Numbered from the stretch's first letter, positions 38,636 through 47,122 are shown. The stretch: 64,000 nucleotides of DNA from Bacteroidetes bacterium UBA2364 (GCA_002344075.1 DDTM01000033.1:3723-67722), one strand, 5' to 3'. A program made the numbers and translations. The notes: a model not told the origin generated them from the letters alone.

Positions 38636-40807
38636 TCACTCGTATCCAAACAATACAGCAGCTTGTGGTGTAGCTGCGCCCGGTTCGGGAGATTGACGAA
38701 TGATGCGTCCACCTCCTTTTAATACGACTTTGATGCCGCGTGCTGTTAACCAATTCATGGCTTGGCGGGCATCCATTCCCCGTACATCTGGCATTTCTTT
38801 TAAGGGCTTAGGCGCTTCTTTGTTTACTTCTAACGTCACAACCGTTCCCAGTTTCTGGATACTACCTGCCTTCGGTTGCTGACCAAGAACCGTTGACCAA
38901 GGTGTGGTTGAAGGCGAGGCCTTAAATCCAGAAGCAATGAGACGGGTAATGGCCACTGTTTCCGGTACGCCCAAAACATTCGGAACGGGTGCATCGACAC
39001 GTTTTGGGACATTCCGTGCAGGGCTGAGTCTTTGTCCTACATTTGGCAGTAGCGGAATGAGTCGTTCGGCCATGTTTTTAAAAATGGGGGCAGCTGTTTC
39101 GCCTCCATAAATATTGGTTTTAGGCTCATCCAACACAATGACAATGACCACTTCTGGCTTGTCAGCAGGAAAAAAGCCCGCAAAAGAAGCCCGATAAAGG
39201 CCATCGGTATAGACACGGTTAACGGTTTTTCTTGCGGTTCCTGTTTTTCCGCCAATGCGGAGTCCTTGAACATATGCAGGATTTCCGGTTCCTGAGGGGA
39301 GTTCGACGGCCCGCTCAAAAACATTTTCACGAAGGCTTTGGGCAATTTCTGGCTTACAAAACTGGCGAACCATTTGCGGTGAAGATTTCCAGAGAAGGTG
39401 GCCATCTGGTGCACGGCGCTCTTGTACCACAAAGGGCCTCATTAACTTACAGTCGTTCGCAAGGGCCGCATAGGCCATAGCCATTTGTAGCGGCGAAACA
39501 TCTATGTTATACCCGCGACTCATCGAGTTCTTGGTGATACGATTCCACTTTCCCGGTCTTCTAAAACCACCACCGGCTTCTCCGGGCAGGTCCACCAAGG
39601 TTGTTTGGCCAAATCCCATCAGGCGAAGAAATTGATAAAATTCATGGTCTTTGAGCCTTTCGGCTACTTGGCCGATGCCAATATTGGAAGAATGTACCAG
39701 AACATCCGCAAAACTTAACTTGCCTCGTGGATGATCGTCACGAACAATATTTCCGTGAAAGTTCCACCGCCCACCACCTGTCATAAATGAATCGCGATAA
39801 GAGACACGGTTCATCTCCAGTGCCGCGAGTGCTGGTACCAGTTTAAAAGTGGAACCAGGTTCTATTTGCGATTGAACGGCATGATTGGTTTGGGCCTTGT
39901 TTGGGTCCCAAGCGGGGTTAATTACTTTAGAAGGCAAGTTCGGATCAAAGGTCGGGACATTGGCCATTGCCAAAATCCCACCAGTTTTAGGATCAACAGC
40001 AATGGCTGTGCCCCAAGTAGCACCTACGTTTTGTACCCCTTTTAGGAGTTCATCTTCCAAAATGGTTTGCCAACCAAGGTCTAAGGTTAATACCACGGAC
40101 TCGCCGTGGCGAGGCTCTGTAACGGGGCCTTCGGAGATAGCCTGTTGCCGAACGGTATAGGTACCATTCGGGAGTAGAATGGGCCGGCTTTTTTGTAAAG
40201 GCCGTTTACCGTCTTCTCCACCCAAAATATGGTTGTATTGACGTTCAATACCCGTTTGGCCTTCGCTATTTACCACAAATCCCAGTACATTGCTCGCCAA
40301 AACGCCATTGTTGTAGCGTCGCGACATGGTTTGACGGAAAATCAGACCAGGAACCCCCCACCATTCAATTTTCCGTTTTTGTTCTTCCGTTAGTTTCTGT
40401 GAAATCAAAATATTTCGCTTGTTTGGCGCGCTCCGTAGTAATAACGCATAATGTGCTTCGGGGCGCCCCGTTAAGGCAGAAAGGTATCGTACAAACCGTA
40501 TCCGTTCATTTTCGAAGCTGAGATTTTTTTGGTTCTTTTGTAGTTGGATGGACGTTGTGGCATCTACATAAAGGTCATACCGTGCTTCATTGGCTGCAAG
40601 TGTACGACCTTCTCGGTCTAAAATTGCGCCGCGCATGGCGGGAATGACCTCTAATGAATTGGCCTGTTCTTCGCCGCGTGCCCGTAATTCGTCACCTCTG
40701 AACCATACGAGCCGGACCATTTGCCCCAGAATGAGCAAGGGCAAAACACCGAGCAAGGCAAGTGTCACCGTCAAGCGGTTAAAGATTTGGTGTCTAATGT
40801 CAGCCAT
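38636..40807 (-). CDS. ftsI: Septal transpeptidase FtsI (class B PBP) with two PASTA domains
   Basis: Cross-links septal peptidoglycan as partner of FtsW. 723 residues: short cytoplasmic end, membrane helix LTVTLALLGVLPLLILGQMV (about 12-31), PBP dimerisation domain (about 50-210), and the transpeptidase domain with STFK (319-322), SSN (373-375) and KTG (521-523) all intact. Two PASTA-like repeats close it (about 607-665 VPNVLGVPETVAITRL, and about 672-723 MPDVRGMDARQAMNWL). E. coli FtsI lacks them; they occur in SpoVD-type and many Bacteroidota enzymes and bind wall or regulate. ATG at 40807, 58 bases after ftsL. Confidence 0.97.
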   Translation of the reverse strand: MADIRHQIFNRLTVTLALLGVLPLLILGQMVRLVWFRGDELRARGEEQANSLEVIPAMRGAILDREGRTLAANEARYDLYVDATTSIQLQKNQKNLSFENERIRFVRYLSALTGRPEAHYALLLRSAPNKRNILISQKLTEEQKRKIEWWGVPGLIFRQTMSRRYNNGVLASNVLGFVVNSEGQTGIERQYNHILGGEDGKRPLQKSRPILLPNGTYTVRQQAISEGPVTEPRHGESVVLTLDLGWQTILEDELLKGVQNVGATWGTAIAVDPKTGGILAMANVPTFDPNLPSKVINPAWDPNKAQTNHAVQSQIEPGSTFKLVPALAALEMNRVSYRDSFMTGGGRWNFHGNIVRDDHPRGKLSFADVLVHSSNIGIGQVAERLKDHEFYQFLRLMGFGQTTLVDLPGEAGGGFRRPGKWNRITKNSMSRGYNIDVSPLQMAMAYAALANDCKLMRPFVVQERRAPDGHLLWKSSPQMVRQFCKPEIAQSLRENVFERAVELPSGTGNPAYVQGLRIGGKTGTARKTVNRVYTDGLYRASFAGFFPADKPEVVIVIVLDEPKTNIYGGETAAPIFKNMAERLIPLLPNVGQRLSPARNVPKRVDAPVPNVLGVPETVAITRLIASGFKASPSTTPWSTVLGQQPKAGSIQKLGTVVTLEVNKEAPKPLKEMPDVRGMDARQAMNWLTARGIKVVLKGGGRIIRQSPEPGAATPQAAVLFGYE

Positions 40808-40865
40808 AGGTGGTTAGGTGGCCGTTTAAGTAATTTGTTTGTCGCCCCATTGAGGCTGGGGAACA

Positions 40866-41357
40866 TTATGGGATTAAACCCGATTGCGGAATAAGGATGT
40901 CATCTGCATAATGGTGCCCTTCCACCAAACCCAACCGCTTTGCTGCTTCAACAAGGGTTTGAGGCTCGGTGATCCGGTCGTATTCAGCATTCAACCGGTT
41001 GCGTTCCAAGTGCAGGCGGATGTTTTCTTTTCGCAATTGTTGTACATGACTTAACAACTTTTGCGCATCATAAACATGACGTACATACAAAGTACCGATC
41101 ATTGCAAACAGCAACATGAGTAAAAAAAGCGGCAAGCTGCGGAATTTACCCGCTTTTTTAGACTCTGCCTCAATAACAGCATCCGGAACGGCCTTGCTTC
41201 CTCGGTTCGAAAGATCGTCCCAAGTAGGCAAAGGCCCCGAAGCCACTTTAGGCCCAACAACAATTCCATCCGGTCCAATACCCCAACTACGCTCTTCATT
41301 GGCGAGTGCGCCCATGAACTTACTCTCTTTACGCTTTTTCTTGAACCGGTTGTTCAT
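40866..41357 (-). CDS. ftsL: FtsL-like divisome protein
   Basis: 163 residues: basic, Gly/Pro-rich cytoplasmic part (1-72), one membrane helix SLPLFLLMLLFAMIGTLYV (about 74-92), then a coiled-coil stretch HVQQLRKENIRLHLERNRLNAEYDRI (about 104-129) and a short conserved end ITEPQTLVEAAKRLGLVE. Sequence identity to FtsL is never high, but position (between rsmH and ftsI), topology and the final EAAKRLGL motif agree. The cytoplasmic part is long for FtsL. Its ATG overlaps the rsmH stop as ATGA. Confidence 0.85.
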   Translation of the reverse strand: MNNRFKKKRKESKFMGALANEERSWGIGPDGIVVGPKVASGPLPTWDDLSNRGSKAVPDAVIEAESKKAGKFRSLPLFLLMLLFAMIGTLYVRHVYDAQKLLSHVQQLRKENIRLHLERNRLNAEYDRITEPQTLVEAAKRLGLVEGHHYADDILIPQSGLIP

Positions 41358-42334
41358 GCAGATGGTGTTTCGATTCGTGTTGCGATGCGCAGTTTTGCAC
41401 TTCGAGCACGAGGATTTGTGAAAATTTCGTTTTCGGTTGCTTCAATGGCCTTGGGCAGAATTAATTCCCAAGGCGTTATCAGATTTCCAAAGAAATCTTT
41501 GTATGGTATTCCCTCAAAGTTTCCAAATTTCAAGAATCGCTTCACGGGGCGATCTTCCAGCGAATGATAGGTAATCACTGCGAGCCTGCCACCGGGCTTT
41601 ACAAGGGTGAGCGTTGCACGCAGAGCGTCTTCCAAAACGGTCAACTCTTCATTTACCGCGATCCTAAATGCCTGAAAGACACGTGCAAGTGTTTTGTGCT
41701 GCTCTGGCCCTTGGACAACCTCTCGAATGCAATCTGCAAACGCTTCTGTTGTCTCGAAAGGTCGTTTTTTCAGCACATTCCGCACAACTGCAACTGCACG
41801 CCTTTCTTCCCCAAATGTCCAAATGATACGCCGGAGCGCCTGTTCGTCCAGATGGTTGATTAATGCCGAGGCTGGAATGCCAGTTTGGGGGTCCATCCGC
41901 ATGTCTAAAGGCCCAGTACCTTGAAAACTGAATCCTCTGGAACGGTTGTCTAACTGGTGAGACGAAACGCCCAAGTCCAACAGAACGCCATCTACCTTGT
42001 CAATTCCAAGCTGTTGTAACAGTGCCTTAAGGTGGCTGAAGTTGCCATATAGTGGCGTGAAACGTGTGTCATGCACAAGCCTTTCGCCTGCAACACGGAG
42101 CGCTTCGTGGTCTTGGTCAATGCCAATTACCCGTGCGTTCGGCTTTAGTTGGTCTAGCAGTGCAGCCGTATGACCACCTCCGCCCAATGTTCCGTCCACA
42201 TAGATGCCATTGGGATCTCCTATCAGGTGTAAACAAACTTCTTTACAAAGAACAGGGGCGTGGTATGGGGTGGCGTATGGTTGAGGCATTTCCCCTACAT
42301 TGTCCTTGGACTGCACTTTGGCGGGACGCTTCAT
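41354..42334 (-). CDS. rsmH: 16S rRNA (cytosine-1402-N4)-methyltransferase
   Basis: SAM-dependent methyltransferase acting on C1402 of 16S rRNA (formerly MraW). 326 residues: PVLCKEVCLHLI, SAM site YVDGTLGGGGHTAALLDQL (about 45-63), VIGIDQDHEAL, VDGVLLDLGVSSHQLD, a helical insert with FRIAVNEEL, and VITYHSLEDRPVKRFLK. ATG at 42334 overlaps the mraZ stop (ATGA) and its own end overlaps ftsL (ATGA), so the first three genes of the cluster are translationally coupled. Confidence 0.97.
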   Translation of the reverse strand: MKRPAKVQSKDNVGEMPQPYATPYHAPVLCKEVCLHLIGDPNGIYVDGTLGGGGHTAALLDQLKPNARVIGIDQDHEALRVAGERLVHDTRFTPLYGNFSHLKALLQQLGIDKVDGVLLDLGVSSHQLDNRSRGFSFQGTGPLDMRMDPQTGIPASALINHLDEQALRRIIWTFGEERRAVAVVRNVLKKRPFETTEAFADCIREVVQGPEQHKTLARVFQAFRIAVNEELTVLEDALRATLTLVKPGGRLAVITYHSLEDRPVKRFLKFGNFEGIPYKDFFGNLITPWELILPKAIEATENEIFTNPRARSAKLRIATRIETPSA

Positions 42335-42789
42335 TCAGCCTCCCGTTTTCCCATCACCAGTTGGATTCGGGCGCCATATTGGGCGTCTTCCTCGGCCAAT
42401 TCGGTGGTTAGGACATCTGGATTCCAAATTTCGATGCGATCCAATGCACCAATAATGGTCACTTTATCTGCAATTCCCGCAAATTCGATAAGCCTTTTGG
42501 AAATGATAACGCGACCTTGTGCGTCTAATGTTTCCTCATCTGCCCAGCGATACATCGAACGAAGCATCGCACGGGTCTCTGGCTCGTATTGATTCAGGTG
42601 CTCAAATTCAGCGGCTTCCTTCTTATTCCACACATCCAAAGGGTAAAGGTACACACATCGCTCGATGCCCCGCGTAAGGACAAAAGTATCGTTGGCAGCG
42701 GGACTTAGGACACGTCGCATCTTGGCCGGAAGGGCGACCCGTCCCTTGGCATCTACTGAATAATCTGCTTGTCCTTTAAATCCGGCCAT
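42331..42789 (-). CDS. mraZ: Transcriptional regulator MraZ
   Basis: AbrB-like DNA-binding protein that forms rings and controls the dcw promoter. 152 residues with two SpoVT/AbrB-like repeats: YSVDAKGRVALPAKMRRVL (about 10-28) and ETLDAQGRVIISKRLIEFA (about 86-104), each with the D.KGR/D.QGR motif. First gene of the cluster; ATG at 42789. A set of decamer-spaced GTGGG boxes 32-71 bases upstream is the expected operator, so autorepression is likely (known for E. coli MraZ). Confidence 0.96.
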   Translation of the reverse strand: MAGFKGQADYSVDAKGRVALPAKMRRVLSPAANDTFVLTRGIERCVYLYPLDVWNKKEAAEFEHLNQYEPETRAMLRSMYRWADEETLDAQGRVIISKRLIEFAGIADKVTIIGALDRIEIWNPDVLTTELAEEDAQYGARIQLVMGKREAE

Positions 42790-42820
42790 TGGAGCCTAAT
42801 TTTGATACTATTGATGGATT

Positions 42821-42860
42821 TTTTCCCCATTATCTGGGATTATCCCCCACATTTCCCCAC
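42821..42860 (-). promoter_or_regulatory. Probable MraZ operator
   Basis: On the minus strand four consecutive decamers read GTGGGGAAAT (42860-42851), GTGGGGGATA (42850-42841), ATCCCAGATA (42840-42831) and ATGGGGAAAA (42830-42821). Three carry TGGG at exact 10-base steps, the spacing of the known MraZ operator of E. coli; the third box is inverted. It lies just upstream of mraZ. Confidence 0.65.
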
Positions 42861-43009
42861 AGCCTCAAACTATTAACTTTCCCATTGAAATGCACGCCTG
42901 TTTTTCAACATGTCTAAAGTTATTATCCACATGCAATCTGTACATACATATTGTTTACATTTTTATTTTCATAATAGGTGTACAAAAGATCACCTTTTTT
43001 GTTTTAATA

Positions 43010-43038
43010 TTGATTTTATTTCCACCTTTCAATATCTT
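43010..43038 (+). promoter_or_regulatory. Promoter of the LexA-like gene
   Basis: TTGATT (43010-43015), 17-base spacer, TATCTT (43033-43038), 46 bases before the ATG. Same form as the tRNA promoter. A perfect Bacteroidota-type -7 box TATTTTTG overlaps it (43038-43045). Confidence 0.55.
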
Positions 43039-43084
43039 ATTTTTGTGACCCAATACTTAAATTTTCGACAAAAGATCAAATTTA

Positions 43085-43726
43085 ATGACCGATAGACGAT
43101 TAACAGAGCGCCAACTTCAGGTTCTCGGATTTATTCGGGATCATATACGTTCATTTCAGAAACCACCCACTTTGAAAGAACTGGCAGACTTGATGGGCAT
43201 TCAATCTACCAATGCGGTACACAAGGTGATCCGTATTTTGGTGGACAAAGGGCATTTGCAAAAGGAAAGCCGTACTTCTCGTGGTATTCGTTTGACAGAG
43301 GATTCTGGGACGATGACGGATGGGGGAGAGATCCCCGTTTTGCCACTGGTGCCCGCGCCGCCACGTTCTGGTGAAGCGTGGTCATCAGGCCGATACCGTA
43401 CCATAGCTGTGGATGCACACTTGTTGCGGAGTGCCCGCGAACAGCATTGCATGGTAGTGGTAGTAGGAGATGATGGCATGGCAAAAGAGGGAATCAGGGC
43501 TGGCGACTGGGCTGTTGTGGAGACGGGACCACTCTCTATGCTCCAGGAAGGGGAAATGGTTCTGGCCATGATTCGTGAGCGTCCGGTTATTCGTTACCTG
43601 TATGCTGCCCGTTGGCAGGTGATGCTACGCCCTGCGGAAAAACGTTACACAGAGGAAGTATTTAATACCAATTCATCTGATTGCTACGTGGTTGGCCGGT
43701 TAATTGGCTTGATACGGCGGTACTAA
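43085..43726 (+). CDS. LexA-like repressor lacking the self-cleavage residues
   Basis: 213 residues with the LexA plan: winged helix LTERQLQVLGFIRDHIRSF...PPTLKELADLMG...STNAVHKVIRILVDKGHL...SRGIRL (1-70) and a C-terminal S24-like beta domain. The protease parts are changed: where LexA has Ala-Gly in the cleavage loop this has Ala91-Pro92 (LVPAPPRSG); the catalytic Ser falls on Gly131 in VVGDDGM; the Lys falls on Arg170 in RPVIRYL. So RecA-stimulated self-cleavage is unlikely (inference). DNA binding looks intact. It diverges from mraZ; ATG at 43085. Another, active LexA may exist elsewhere. Confidence 0.88.
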   Translation: MTDRRLTERQLQVLGFIRDHIRSFQKPPTLKELADLMGIQSTNAVHKVIRILVDKGHLQKESRTSRGIRLTEDSGTMTDGGEIPVLPLVPAPPRSGEAWSSGRYRTIAVDAHLLRSAREQHCMVVVVGDDGMAKEGIRAGDWAVVETGPLSMLQEGEMVLAMIRERPVIRYLYAARWQVMLRPAEKRYTEEVFNTNSSDCYVVGRLIGLIRRY

Positions 43727-43846
43727 ACACACTGCGAGCGTTAATTTGTTTGTAGCTTTTATAGGACGATGTGTGAAACCGTCTTTGGTATCGTATCTTA
43801 TTTATCTTTAATCTAATTTTCCGAAACCGGAAAGCAACGTGATCGT

Positions 43847-45271
43847 TTGGATAATAGATTTGTTGCAACTGCTTATGATTTGGAATTGAGAGTTCCTGTT
43901 TTGCCATATCAGCCGGAGGTTTTGTCTCCTGTCGCAAATTTGTACAAGCAAATAGAGCGATTGTCTGACGAAATACCGAGACGCCGTAAGGTGCTCCGGT
44001 TGGTGCGTTTAGAAGCACAAGCGCCTGAAATAGATGTCTTTTCTTGGTTATCAGCACAAGGACAGAATCAAAAATTGTTTTGGGGAGACCGAGACAGAAA
44101 AGGGAGGGTTGCGGCAGTGGGCGTGGCCCATGCCATTGTATCACAAGCCTCTGGATTCCCCTTCCGCCGAATGGCCGAAGCCCAACGCCTATTAAAAAGT
44201 GAGCCCAGTGCCCGTTTCTATGGAGGATTGCGGTTTGAACATACTGTGCCCGATGAAGAATGGGAGCCTTTTGGTCAGTTTAGTTTTTTTCTTCCCCGCT
44301 TCGAGGTGATACAGGAGGGCGAGTCGTATAAGTTGGTTTGTAATCTTGTATTTCCTACCGATTTTGACCAGCTTGAATCCATCAAAGCCGAGTTGAGTGC
44401 TTTAACATTTCCAGAAACACCCCTGACAGGTCATTTTTCTTTGCCCATCAGCCGCCACAATGAACCTAACGAACGAGCTTGGCAGAAAAAAATCCTTTGG
44501 TTATTGGACACCTTTTCCAAAGAAGAACTACATAAAGTGGTACTGGCACGTAAAGCTGTTTTTCGCTTTCCTGAACCACTCGACCCTGTATTACTACTCA
44601 AAAAACTCTATGAATGCAAGCCAGATTGTTTTCATTTCTTCTTTCAACCGGATATAGGAACCTCATTTATAGCAGCCACACCCGAACGATTGTATGGCCG
44701 TGATGGGCAACATATCCTAAGTGAGGCTGTTGCAGGTACACGTCCCAGAGGCCAAGCTCCAGCACAAGATGCCGTCATTGCACAAGAATTGTTACATTCC
44801 GAAAAAGACTTACGAGAACACAACTACGTCCGAACCTCCATCCGAGATGCCCTTTCCGAACTTTGTGATAACCTGCAAACAGACGAGGAAGCTACCCTAA
44901 TGACCCTTACACGCCGGATGCACTTATATGCTCGTGTAGAAGGAACACTTAAATCCAATGTACGGGATGCCGATTTACTACGTGTGCTACATCCCACACC
45001 AGCGGTGGGCGGCTACCCCACCTCGGAAGCGGTTTCTACCATTGCGGCATTGGAGCCGTTCGACAGGGGTTGGTATGCTGGCCCAATTGGCTGGATTGGA
45101 GCAAAGGCTGCCGAGTTTGCAGTTGGTATTCGCAGTGGCCTTCTTCGGCGGGATACCTTGTCGCTCTATTCTGGTGCCGGGATTGTTCTGGGTTCAACGC
45201 CCGAAGATGAATGGGCAGAAATCGAGCAGAAAATTTCTGATTTTCTCGAAGTGCTTGGATTAGAAGTTTAG
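43847..45271 (+). CDS. menF: Isochorismate synthase
   Basis: Chorismate to isochorismate, the entry to menaquinone (or siderophore) synthesis. 474 residues: variable N-terminal half, then the chorismate-binding domain with KVVLARKAVFRF, FIAATPERLY, SEAVAGTRPRG, LLHSEKDLREHNYV, HPTPAVGGYPT, GPIGWIG and YSGAGIVLGSTPEDEW, all in order. Menaquinone is the likely use in this group (inference). The start appears to be TTG at 43847 (no ATG in frame upstream); it is uncertain. It is not next to other men genes and overlaps the following gene tail to tail by four bases. Confidence 0.92.
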   Translation: MDNRFVATAYDLELRVPVLPYQPEVLSPVANLYKQIERLSDEIPRRRKVLRLVRLEAQAPEIDVFSWLSAQGQNQKLFWGDRDRKGRVAAVGVAHAIVSQASGFPFRRMAEAQRLLKSEPSARFYGGLRFEHTVPDEEWEPFGQFSFFLPRFEVIQEGESYKLVCNLVFPTDFDQLESIKAELSALTFPETPLTGHFSLPISRHNEPNERAWQKKILWLLDTFSKEELHKVVLARKAVFRFPEPLDPVLLLKKLYECKPDCFHFFFQPDIGTSFIAATPERLYGRDGQHILSEAVAGTRPRGQAPAQDAVIAQELLHSEKDLREHNYVRTSIRDALSELCDNLQTDEEATLMTLTRRMHLYARVEGTLKSNVRDADLLRVLHPTPAVGGYPTSEAVSTIAALEPFDRGWYAGPIGWIGAKAAEFAVGIRSGLLRRDTLSLYSGAGIVLGSTPEDEWAEIEQKISDFLEVLGLEV

Positions 45272-45993
45272 GCCAAGCCAAACGGTTTTTTGCACACAAA
45301 CAGGGTTCCGGCCAAGCGGTTGTACTGCACGAGAACGGATGGAAAATGGGTTTCAGCCTGAACAATACGGATCTCAAATCCAATATTTTCGAGTGTTTCA
45401 GGAAAGTCTTTGCCATAGTGATGTTGGTATTGATCCGCATACTTACCCCATAAATGATGGCGTTCCGCCAAAGAGAGGTCTGCTGCATGACGGGTAACGA
45501 GCAAATGTGCATCGTATGGATTTTGCATCAGCAGGTAACCACCGGGCGTTAAAATCCGATAAAGCTCTTCAAGCGCTCGTACATCGTTTCGGACTTCCGG
45601 TAAAACGTGGTGACACATCACCAGATCGTAGGAGGCATTATCAACGTCTAATTTTTCTATGTCCAACTTAAGATCCACCTCTTGTACATAAAGATCTGTA
45701 GTAACATAAGTCCAGTTTTTCCAACGACGAAAAGCTTCTTCAAAACAGGCTTCAGGTGCAAAGTGTAGTACCCGTAGCGGTTGTTCTGGCAACGGGAAGT
45801 TCTGAAGAAACAGCCAAAATGCGCGGTGTCTTTCTAAGGAGCCACAGGCAGGGCATTGGGCATTGGCACGTTTATTGGCACCACCGGGCAAAAATTTCCT
45901 AAAGCGCCCATCGCATACAGGGCAATGATATGCGTGACCACGTAAAAGTTGGGCCACGATTCGGCGGATCATTTTCTTGAGGGCTACATTCAT
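45268..45993 (-). CDS. SAM-dependent methyltransferase with N-terminal zinc ribbon
   Basis: 241 residues. Residues 24-50 form a zinc ribbon (HCPVC, Cys24/27; QCPACG, Cys47/50). A class I methyltransferase domain follows: VLHFAPEACFEEAF as SAM loop, YVTTDLYVQEVDLKLDIEKLDVDNASYDLVMCHHVLPEV with the acidic and post-III motifs, RILTPGGYLLMQNPY. Proteins of this plan are often annotated as glycan or antibiotic-related methyltransferases, without known substrate. ATG at 45993; tail-to-tail overlap with menF. The 433 bases upstream hold a small open frame (46129-46257). Confidence 0.88.
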   Translation of the reverse strand: MNVALKKMIRRIVAQLLRGHAYHCPVCDGRFRKFLPGGANKRANAQCPACGSLERHRAFWLFLQNFPLPEQPLRVLHFAPEACFEEAFRRWKNWTYVTTDLYVQEVDLKLDIEKLDVDNASYDLVMCHHVLPEVRNDVRALEELYRILTPGGYLLMQNPYDAHLLVTRHAADLSLAERHHLWGKYADQYQHHYGKDFPETLENIGFEIRIVQAETHFPSVLVQYNRLAGTLFVCKKPFGLA

Positions 45994-46128
45994 GAACGGT
46001 ATAAACGCCTTAGGTTGAAAAGATGATTATTTGCAAATTTATGATCTTTTCTATCTTTCTTGTAAAAAATAATTGTCTCATATAATGGACATTTGTGTTT
46101 ACGATACTATACCAGAAAACCGGGCGGC

Positions 46129-46257
46129 ATGGCTACCAAACAGGATCGTTACCGCTCTGTGTTTGCCCTTAACAAATACGGTGACTCCGGTGTGGGGTTA
46201 TATACAATACAAGGTAAGTTATGGGGAAAAATGGGCATGAGCGGGTATATTGTGTAA
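46129..46257 (+). CDS. Possible small protein of 42 residues
   Basis: Open frame of 42 codons, ATG GCT ACC AAA start and TAA end, in the 433-base gap between the methyltransferase gene and a lipoprotein gene. The product is MATKQDRYRSVFALNKY followed by GDSGVGLYTIQGKLWG and a short hydrophobic end. Codon choice resembles neighbouring genes and the peptide lacks low-complexity bias. There is no clear Shine-Dalgarno site and no terminator. It may be a real small gene or a remnant; no family recognised. Confidence 0.35.
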   Translation: MATKQDRYRSVFALNKYGDSGVGLYTIQGKLWGKMGMSGYIV

Positions 46258-46426
46258 AGTTCGTCTTGTTTTGGGTCTGGAATAAACGGATTGAAAGGCG
46301 CAAAAAGTTGTTAAGTTTGGTCAAAACTCTTGGAAAGGGCATTGTGTTTGCCAAAAACAGGATTAGAAACCTACCCCAGCACAAGTATCAGGTATTATGT
46401 CTTCCCACCTTAAACCTTAATCTCCC

Positions 46427-47122
46427 ATGAAAAGATGGCTTATTGGATCTTTCATGATCCTCTTGGTCTTAACGACCACTGCTGGCTGCACGTTGAACAA
46501 GTTACCGGAATACAATCTTCGGGATCAGAAAATGGCGGTAATGGCTGCTATTCCCCCTTCTCCTAAAATTTATTCAGATTTTTGGTACGATACTCGCATG
46601 GATTCCCGAAACCCTTGGCGAACAATGTTGCGGATTGGAACGGCGGTCGCAAAGTATATTCAGGTGGACAAAGCAGAAGCACGCTTAGATAGTGCCCTGC
46701 AACACGTAGATGTCCCCGAAATAATGGCCCGCAAGACGCTATTATCGGCTGCGGAGTCCATTGGTTATGCACCAGTTAGTAGCGTAAAAGATGCCGATTT
46801 TATCATGGACCTGCGTATTCGACAATATGGTATCCGTGCCGATTCTTGGTTTGGTGCAACCTACCTATTTGTCGAAGGAGATGTATTGATCTATGATAAT
46901 CAAACCAATAAGTCTATTTGGAAACGGGGAGTCCAAGTTCGAGACCGAGTATCCCGTCATTGGTTTGGCTTGGGGGGAGGTGCCGGAAACATCTTTACGG
47001 CTACCGATCTTGCGAAACTCTCTGTGAAAGACATGGAAACTGGATTCCGAAATTTGGCCGAATTTGCGGGCGAACGGATTGCCCGCTCCATTTTGGACGA
47101 CTACCAGCGCAAGCGCCGTTAA
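46427..47122 (+). CDS. Lipoprotein of unknown function
   Basis: 231 residues with a lipoprotein signal: MKRWLIGSFMILLVLTTTAGC, lipobox TTAGC, lipid-modified Cys at 21. The mature part has a helical central region (DKAEARLDSALQHVDVPEIMARKTLLSAAESIG) and a beta region containing DADFIMDLRIRQYG and VEGDVLIYDNQTNKSIWKRGV, like periplasmic DUF4136-type or LPS-assembly-like domains, but I cannot assign a family. It ends with a basic KRR. ATG at 46427. Single gene with its own strong terminator. Confidence 0.8.
   Translation: MKRWLIGSFMILLVLTTTAGCTLNKLPEYNLRDQKMAVMAAIPPSPKIYSDFWYDTRMDSRNPWRTMLRIGTAVAKYIQVDKAEARLDSALQHVDVPEIMARKTLLSAAESIGYAPVSSVKDADFIMDLRIRQYGIRADSWFGATYLFVEGDVLIYDNQTNKSIWKRGVQVRDRVSRHWFGLGGGAGNIFTATDLAKLSVKDMETGFRNLAEFAGERIARSILDDYQRKRR

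Noticed and set aside
42975..43000. AGGTG...CACCTTTTTT hairpin upstream of the LexA-like gene, considered as a terminator or SOS box
   Set aside because: Five-bp stem with ten-base loop is weak, no gene ends there, and no recognised LexA box pattern is present.
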